Positions 60,001-64,000 of a stretch of DNA of 64,000 bases are shown here, piece by piece. The stretch's first letter is position 1; each line of letters opens with the position of its first letter. The translations under genes and the position numbers were made by a program. Below the pieces are notes generated by a model. The model made no database searches and was not told the DNA's origin. It saw only the letters and a program-made list of their open reading frames with translations. Origin of the DNA: CAZQVN01 sp964596775 (GTDB lineage: Bacteria; Eisenbacteria; RBG-16-71-46; JABDJR01; JAWXBZ01); assembly GCA_964596775.1 (NCBI GenBank), contig CAZQVN010000015.1, forward strand, positions 17,049 to 81,048, read 5' to 3'.

Positions 60001-60340
60001 CGATGCCGTACCACCCCTCCATCGTCTGGTGATACCCGATCGGCTTGTTCGGATTGCCGCCGGTGTTGATCGACGAGCCGACGCCGGATTCGAACGTCCA
60101 GCAGCCGTCGCGGATCGCCTCCCAGCGTGCGGAGTCGGCGGCCCAGACCGTACCTCCGTACGTGACCGTGTCGGTGAACAGCGTGACGGACAGGCCAGCC
60201 ACGCCGCCGCCCCCGCCGGGCCAGGCGACGGGATCGCCCGACTGCGCATGAGGGGTGTGTTCCTCCACGGCCGGTCGCGCTGAAGCCGGGGATGCCAGTG
60301 AAAGGGAGAGCGCGAGGGCCATCATCGTATGCTTCAGCAT
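57083..60340 (-). CDS. Giant secreted protein with C-terminal FlgD/Por-like sorting domain, copy 1
   Basis: A 1085-residue exported protein. ATG 60340 is used (AAAGGA 8 nt before it); a signal peptide ends near ASA. The large beta-rich body is closely similar to the neighbour at 60495-63767: e.g. RWEAIRDGCWTFESGVGSSI, GYHQTMEGWYGIDQT, and scattered conserved Cys residues (CPCGTRDSVLV). A region around NCVLYVDHHGDRSFDE and RYDRFDNETPSSGQLSFGR follows. The last 80 residues are a FlgD Ig-like/Por-secretion-type domain (ILDVAGRRVRTLVDAPFDAG, then AAGLYFYRMTADGKSEAKKV). Such tails direct type IX export or surface attachment in FCB bacteria. The body has no recognised enzyme motif. Confidence 0.82.
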   Translation of the reverse strand: MLKHTMMALALSLSLASPASARPAVEEHTPHAQSGDPVAWPGGGGGVAGLSVTLFTDTVTYGGTVWAADSARWEAIRDGCWTFESGVGSSINTGGNPNKPIGYHQTMEGWYGIDQTLSPLPYFRRSSTCAVNGSFSYWAGVTTAEASALCYGGGQGYGNSWTLVIRKTFTYPGSGNASLSYKYSVEAEAGFDYTYVRIDTTGNGSLPEVDLAAYTGTTAGTAVHPLTRGSTLRSNAGPVTISFHVTSDGSYSDEDGLNSTACGHTAIDDITLSGAVTDFANFETGDDGWTQFIPATGIGDFSHLAWVGDLPPVQPSFCPCGTRDSVLVFSDMMNQHPLDQDNIAASPWIDLKRGGDAGRPLKLVLYSINLDLPLSQYVFEQVRARYYPAVCAVTGRIITTPWRDQNIVFFPGFSPYCTALGATQLRDYSAVVEKEAEQVQLGLGMLNLCRTAPFGVPCTGQTNTTPWFDNIALGVSGSAVAPGLALLTFDRFQDAFAADGTLNPSSTGRLDTNTIKNGSNPRPGTILRDTLVARVGSSTNTEVRIYFCVRTGPFTSQLALATQRAGRWTTAPWITPLSGAFGNTWYYARLDTAEQGGVVSSGNYMSTFHESDPGFQNTDRTPDPQDPSQLENEILPDRILTPGSRVDYFLAARYIPPDPRNVGGTHWFLEMDTTGRRFREVEILPSSMTADTSWNCVLYVDHHGDRSFDEARIEETGLSLALGGGGMNAEGTRYDRFDNETPSSGQLSFGREIQTNYGATVVQLFAYKALVWHSATLSSLALTDEDANVIRPWLKLGNGNRFWGTGDGLVRSMSTSGEASTVAFMKEILGVLAVCNTVRDAACPTGSALDSTSCLATGSVAGAHFATVPTPSVAANGCNALRSFDVNAVNGELATARGQLSYVKNGAPVQYLSVTNEAGGASGYRTVVDGAALGALRTTTATPHNLALCSADPTAAHERTAAVLGWFGAPLVCRTPQGVTDAPEPGPDAAPKFRTTLETSMPNPMDASTVIRFETARAGTAVRIEILDVAGRRVRTLVDAPFDAGRHDVVWDGTSDSGRSVAAGLYFYRMTADGKSEAKKVVVTR

Positions 60341-60471
60341 GACGGACATCCTTTCGTTGCGACCGGACGTGCGGCCGATCGGAATGCGTACCGCCGCGGG
60401 CAGGAACGAGCCGGCAACGGCCTGATCGAGCGACACGTGAACCGCCGTGTTCGTCTGCCATACCGCCGTCG

Positions 60472-60494
60472 GCGCCGCGGAACCCGCGCGGCGC
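60472..60494 (-). terminator. Hairpin immediately after the second giant gene
   Basis: GCGCCGCG-7 nt-CGCGGCGC, a perfect 8-bp stem touching the stop codon of the gene that ends at 60495. No T-tract follows. It could end or protect the mRNA between the two paralogues. Confidence 0.4.
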
Positions 60495-63400
60495 TCAGCG
60501 GACCACCAGGATCTTCCGCGCCTCGCTGATCCCCGGAGCGGTCAGCCGGTAGAAATAGAGTCCCGCCGCGACCGGCCGCCCCCCGTCCGTCATCCCGTCC
60601 CACTGGACGCTCTGCGTGCCCTTCGTATACGCGGCGTTGACCAGCGACCGCACCGGCCGGCCGGACACGTCGAGGACCAGGATCCGGACATCCGTTCCGT
60701 CGGAAGCCACCTCGAAACGGATGAGCGTGGTGCTCCGCATCGGGTTCGGCACGGCCATGCCGAGGCGGGTCCGGTACTTCGGCGCGCTCGGGAGCGAATC
60801 TTCCGGCGCGGCTCCCACAACCGGGAGCCCGCAGCGCTGCGGAACGGCGAACCAGTTCAGCACGGAGGCCGTCCGGGCCGTGGCCGCGCCGGCGTCCGAG
60901 CAGCCGGACGGGCTGTGCGGGTCGCCGGTCTGGGTGCGGAGCGCGCCGAGTGCCACGCCGTCCGTCACCGTCCTGAAGTCCACGTCGACCGTGTTGTGAC
61001 GCGTCACCGACGCGAAGTTCGCGGGGCCGCTCGACTTCTGATAGCTGAGCTGCCCCTTCACGGAACCGGCGGGCACAACCGCCGGGTTCACGCCGTTGAC
61101 GTCGAACGAGCGGAGCGCGTTGCACCCGTTTCCCCGCGCCGACACCGGCAGCGTCGTGGCAAAGTGCGACCCCGCCACCGTACCCAGGGGCAGGCAGAAC
61201 GTGCTGTCGAGGACGGAACCGGAAGGACAGGCGGCTTCCCGGACCGTGTTGCAGGTGGCCAGGACGCCGAGAACATTCTGCAGGAAGCTGACCGTGGCCG
61301 TTTCGTTGGAGGTGCTCATGCTGCGGACCAGGCCGTCGCCGGAGGCCCAGAAACGGTTGTTGCCGATTTCGGATATCGTGAGCCACGGACGGAGGATGTT
61401 CGCGTCCTCATCGGTGAGGACGAGGGACGACAGCGTGGCGCTGTGCCAGACCACGGCCTTCCAGGCAAAGACCTGCGTCGGCGAGCACCCGTAGTTCGTC
61501 TGGATGGACCGGCCGAACGACAGCTGGCCGGACGACGGCGTCTCGTTGTCGAACCGGTCGTACCGGGTGCCCTCGGCGTTGAAACCCCCGAGGCCGAGGG
61601 CGGCGGTCAGGGCCTGCTCCTCGATCCGCTGCTCGTCGAACGAGCGATCCCCGTGATGGTCCACGTAAAGGACGCAGTTCCAGGACGTGTCGGTTTTCGT
61701 CGACGACGGGAGGACCTCCATCTCCCGGTAGCGGCGCCCCGTCGTGTCCTGCTCGATATACCAGCTGACGCCCCCCACGTTGCGCGGGTCCGGCGGGATG
61801 TAGCGCGCGGCGATGAAATAGTCGATGCGCGATCCGGGCGTCAGCACGCGGTCCGGCAGGATCTCGTTTTCCAGCTGGCTTGGATCCAGGGGATCGGAGG
61901 TACGGTCGGTGCCCTGAAAGCCGGGATCGGACTCGTGATACGTGGCCATCCAGTTGCCCGGCGACACCGTGCCCCCCTGTTCCGCCGTGTCGATCCGGGC
62001 GGAATACCAGGTGTTTCCGTAGGCGCCCGGCGTGGGCGGGATCCCGGCCGCAGCCGTCCAGCGCGCCGCCCTGGCGGCGAGCGCCGGCAAGCTCGTGAAC
62101 GGACCGGGGCGGACGGCAAAGTAGATCCGGACCTCCGTGTTCGTGGACGCGCCGGTCCGGGCCACGAGCGTGTCGCGGAGGATCGTGTTCGGGGCAGGCG
62201 TGGAACCGTTCTTGATCGAGTTCGTGTCCACTCGCCCCGGCGAAGCGGGGTTCAGCGTGCCGTCCTGGGCAAAGGAGTCCTGGAGCCGGTCGAACGTGAG
62301 CAACGTCACGGCGGGCGCCGTCTTCGAACCGCCGATGCCGAGGGCCAGGTTGTCGAGCCAGGGGGTCGTGTTGGTGACGCCGCTGCAGGCGGTGCCGAAC
62401 GGGGCGGTGCGGCACAGGTTCAGCATGCCGAATCCGAGCTGAATCTGCTCGGCGGTCGGTTCGATGACGGCCGAGTAGTCGCGGAGCTGCGTCGTGGACG
62501 TGGCGGTGCAGAACGGCGACTCGCCGAAATAGAAGACGATGTTCTGGTCCTTCCAGGGCGTCCGGTGGATCGCGCCGGATGCGGCGCAGACGGCCGGATA
62601 GTAGCGGGCCCGGATCTGGACGAACACGTAGTTCGCGATCGGCATCTCCGCGTACACGGAGTAGAGCATGAGCCGGAGCGGGCGGCCGAAGTCCGCGCTG
62701 TTCCCGCCCCGCAGCAGGTTGATCCAGGGGCTGGCCGCGATGTTGTCCTGGTCCAGCGGATGCGTGGAGGACTGGTCGAAGAACACGAGCACCGAGTCCT
62801 GCGCCGCGCAGGGGCAGAACACGGCCGGCGGCGGGAGATCGCCGCGCGAGGCGAGGTGGCTGAAATCGCCGACGCCGGTGGTCGGAAGGCCCTGTGTCCA
62901 GCCGTTCGAGCCGGTCTCGAAGTCCGTGAAGTCGGTGATCGCCCCGCCGAGTGCGATGTCGTCGAACGCGGAGTGGCCGCAGACCGTGGCGTTGAGCCCG
63001 TCCTCGTCGGAATAGGATCCGTCGGACCTGGCGTTGAACCAGATCGACACCGGCCCGGCCGTGGAGCGCAATGTGGTTCCCGGCTGGAGAACGAGGTTTT
63101 GCGTGCCGGACAGGGTACCGGTGTAAGACGTGAGCTCGACGGCGCCCGCGGCGCCGGGCGCGAGGGCGCCCGTCGTGTCGATCAGCACGAACGCGTAGTC
63201 GAACGCCGTCTCGCATTCGACGGCGTACTTGTAGCTGAGCGACACCGTGCCGCTGCCCGGGTACGCGAACGTCTTGACGAAATACAGGTTCCAGGAGTTC
63301 CCGTACCCCTGGCCCGCCGGGTAGCAGAGGGCATTCGCCTCGGAAACCGTCACGCCCGCCCAGGCCGAAAACGACCCGTTGATGGCGCAGGTGCTGCTGC

Positions 63401-63767
63401 GCCGGAAGTAGGGGATGGGGTTCAGCGTCTGGTCAATGCCGTACCACCCCTCCATCGTCTGGTGATAGCCGACCGGCTTGTTCGGATTGGCTCCGGTATT
63501 GATCGACGAACCGACGCCGGTGTTGAACCTCCAGCAACTGTCGCGGATCGCCTCCCAGCGCATCGAGTCGGACGCCCAGAACGTGCCGCCGTAGGACACC
63601 GTGTCGGCGAACAGCCGGACGGACAGCCCGGGGCGGCCTTCGGCCGGCGAACGGGATTCGGAGTCGACGAGTTCGGGCAGGACCGGATCCTGACCATAAG
63701 GCCTTGCCGTTGCTGAGGATGCAAGAATCGACAGAGCCAGGGCAAAGAGCGTGCTGCGGCAAATCAC
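60495..63767 (-). CDS. Giant secreted protein with C-terminal FlgD/Por-like sorting domain, copy 2
   Basis: A 1090-residue paralogue of the neighbour at 57083-60340, about two-thirds identical by eye over the shared body (e.g. GVGSSINTGANPNKPVGYHQ, RRSSTCAINGSFSAWAGVT). GTG 63767 has GGGAGG 5 nt upstream and a short signal peptide (to about residue 21, ATARP). The C-terminal domain reads VLDVSGRPVRSLVNAAYTKG and AAGLYFYRLTAPGISEARKI. It is separated from copy 1 by 154 bp with its own SD and a 3' hairpin, so each may be its own unit. Function unknown; the sorting domain implies the cell surface or medium. Confidence 0.85.
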   Translation of the reverse strand: MICRSTLFALALSILASSATARPYGQDPVLPELVDSESRSPAEGRPGLSVRLFADTVSYGGTFWASDSMRWEAIRDSCWRFNTGVGSSINTGANPNKPVGYHQTMEGWYGIDQTLNPIPYFRRSSTCAINGSFSAWAGVTVSEANALCYPAGQGYGNSWNLYFVKTFAYPGSGTVSLSYKYAVECETAFDYAFVLIDTTGALAPGAAGAVELTSYTGTLSGTQNLVLQPGTTLRSTAGPVSIWFNARSDGSYSDEDGLNATVCGHSAFDDIALGGAITDFTDFETGSNGWTQGLPTTGVGDFSHLASRGDLPPPAVFCPCAAQDSVLVFFDQSSTHPLDQDNIAASPWINLLRGGNSADFGRPLRLMLYSVYAEMPIANYVFVQIRARYYPAVCAASGAIHRTPWKDQNIVFYFGESPFCTATSTTQLRDYSAVIEPTAEQIQLGFGMLNLCRTAPFGTACSGVTNTTPWLDNLALGIGGSKTAPAVTLLTFDRLQDSFAQDGTLNPASPGRVDTNSIKNGSTPAPNTILRDTLVARTGASTNTEVRIYFAVRPGPFTSLPALAARAARWTAAAGIPPTPGAYGNTWYSARIDTAEQGGTVSPGNWMATYHESDPGFQGTDRTSDPLDPSQLENEILPDRVLTPGSRIDYFIAARYIPPDPRNVGGVSWYIEQDTTGRRYREMEVLPSSTKTDTSWNCVLYVDHHGDRSFDEQRIEEQALTAALGLGGFNAEGTRYDRFDNETPSSGQLSFGRSIQTNYGCSPTQVFAWKAVVWHSATLSSLVLTDEDANILRPWLTISEIGNNRFWASGDGLVRSMSTSNETATVSFLQNVLGVLATCNTVREAACPSGSVLDSTFCLPLGTVAGSHFATTLPVSARGNGCNALRSFDVNGVNPAVVPAGSVKGQLSYQKSSGPANFASVTRHNTVDVDFRTVTDGVALGALRTQTGDPHSPSGCSDAGAATARTASVLNWFAVPQRCGLPVVGAAPEDSLPSAPKYRTRLGMAVPNPMRSTTLIRFEVASDGTDVRILVLDVSGRPVRSLVNAAYTKGTQSVQWDGMTDGGRPVAAGLYFYRLTAPGISEARKILVVR

Positions 63768-63822
63768 TGGTACCTCCCGGGAGAGGGGCGATCCGGTCAG
63801 TGATACAACCTCTTGATGTCAC

Positions 63823-63828
63823 ATTATA
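63823..63828 (-). promoter_or_regulatory. TATAAT -10 box upstream of giant gene copy 2
   Basis: A perfect TATAAT on the minus strand, about 55 nt before GTG 63767. No good -35 sits 16-18 nt upstream. The rest of the 146-bp gap has no clear terminator. Confidence 0.4.
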
Positions 63829-63913
63829 GTGGTGGAATGGATAATCCAGCCAGCATTCCGAGTGAAGAAAACGCACACGGGTCGTCCAGTAACCCACCCC
63901 CGGGGCTGTGACC

Positions 63914-64000
63914 TCAGCGCACCACCAGAATCTTCCGCGCTTCGCCGACCCCAGGCGCCGTCAGACGATAGAAATAGAGCCCGGCGGCCACGTCACGTCC
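63914..64000 (-). CDS. C-terminal fragment of a third paralogue (FlgD/Por-like domain)
   Basis: The last 28 residues and TGA of a gene running off the right edge. The peptide contains AAGLYFYRLTAPGVGEARKI, nearly identical to the end of copy 2 and similar to copy 1. It shows that the tandem family continues beyond the window. Confidence 0.8.
   Translation of the reverse strand, partial: GRDVAAGLYFYRLTAPGVGEARKILVVR

Larger units (their letters stand above)
57083..64000 (-). repeat. Tandem paralogue array of giant secreted proteins
   Basis: Two full-length paralogues and the 3' end of a third lie head to tail on the minus strand with short gaps of 154 and 146 bp. The similarity extends from the mature N-terminus to the sorting domain, so the array arose by gene duplication, not by domain sharing alone. 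Confidence 0.8.

Noticed and set aside
57083..64000. Insertion sequence or integron array
   Set aside because: The repeats are full-length secreted-protein genes with signal peptides and SD sites; no transposase, terminal inverted repeats or attC sites were seen.
1..64000. rRNA, tRNA, CRISPR arrays, prophage or defence genes
   Set aside because: No cloverleaf-like, repeat-spacer or phage structural features were recognised; the window is compact chromosomal coding DNA with no gap over about 155 bp.

Overview
The window is about 64 kb of dense, GC-rich chromosomal DNA from a Gram-negative bacterium. It encodes a TolC-type efflux channel, LPS heptose enzymes (waaF, gmhB), outer-membrane barrels and lipoproteins. 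Very large secreted proteins end in a FlgD/Por-secretion-like Ig domain, diaminopimelate is made through DapL, and there is a Gld-type ABC module. Together with PrsK/PrsR-like regulators this points to an uncultured FCB-group lineage (Eisenbacteria/Krumholzibacteria-like). That placement is an inference from gene content; no rRNA, tRNA, CRISPR array, IS element or prophage was seen.

Layout. 1-2792: a MacAB-TolC-like efflux operon, read leftwards. 2930-5238: an orphan MotA/TolQ/ExbB-type channel and asnS, each behind a TTGACA-N17 promoter. 5357-8214: a TPR/zinc-ribbon membrane protein and a DUF4388 protein. 8190-15424: gmhB, waaF, pspC, a glycosyltransferase-TPR fusion and a 1050-residue HExxH/propeller/barrel protein. 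15522-22106: a second membrane glycosyltransferase, the S41 protease CtpA, a 57-residue membrane protein, folC and an AI-2E-family permease. 22156-24409: a NosD-like beta-helix protein, cutA and a SAM hydrolase.

24502-46320 is the most striking part: 18 leftward genes over 21.8 kb, nearly all joined by 4-nt start/stop overlaps. In order of transcription they encode an OM barrel, a TPR lipoprotein, an S55 (SpoIVB-like) protease, a propeller protein, asd, dapB, dapL, a COG3375-like GNAT, an OSBS/NSAR-type enolase-superfamily enzyme, a one-domain chromate transporter, an M48 protease, an aminotransferase that probably starts at CTG, hyuA, hyuB, a three-gene Gld-type ABC exporter and a DUF4340 protein. 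Amino-acid (lysine/DAP, D-amino acid) metabolism is thus wired together with envelope proteolysis and export.

46469-53199: an amidohydrolase and a YIP1 protein that diverge from a symmetric bidirectional promoter, then an MBL hydrolase, and PrsR and PrsK homologues preceded by a cluster of TGTCGGA half-sites. 53345-56941: a degenerate starch-synthase-like protein, galT and a GDP-mannose pyrophosphorylase. 57083-64000: a tandem family of giant secreted proteins (two complete copies and the tail of a third).

Sigma-70-like promoters recur. Several genes at divergent junctions have a TANNNT -10 box only 6-9 nt before the start codon, which suggests leaderless mRNAs beside Shine-Dalgarno-led genes.
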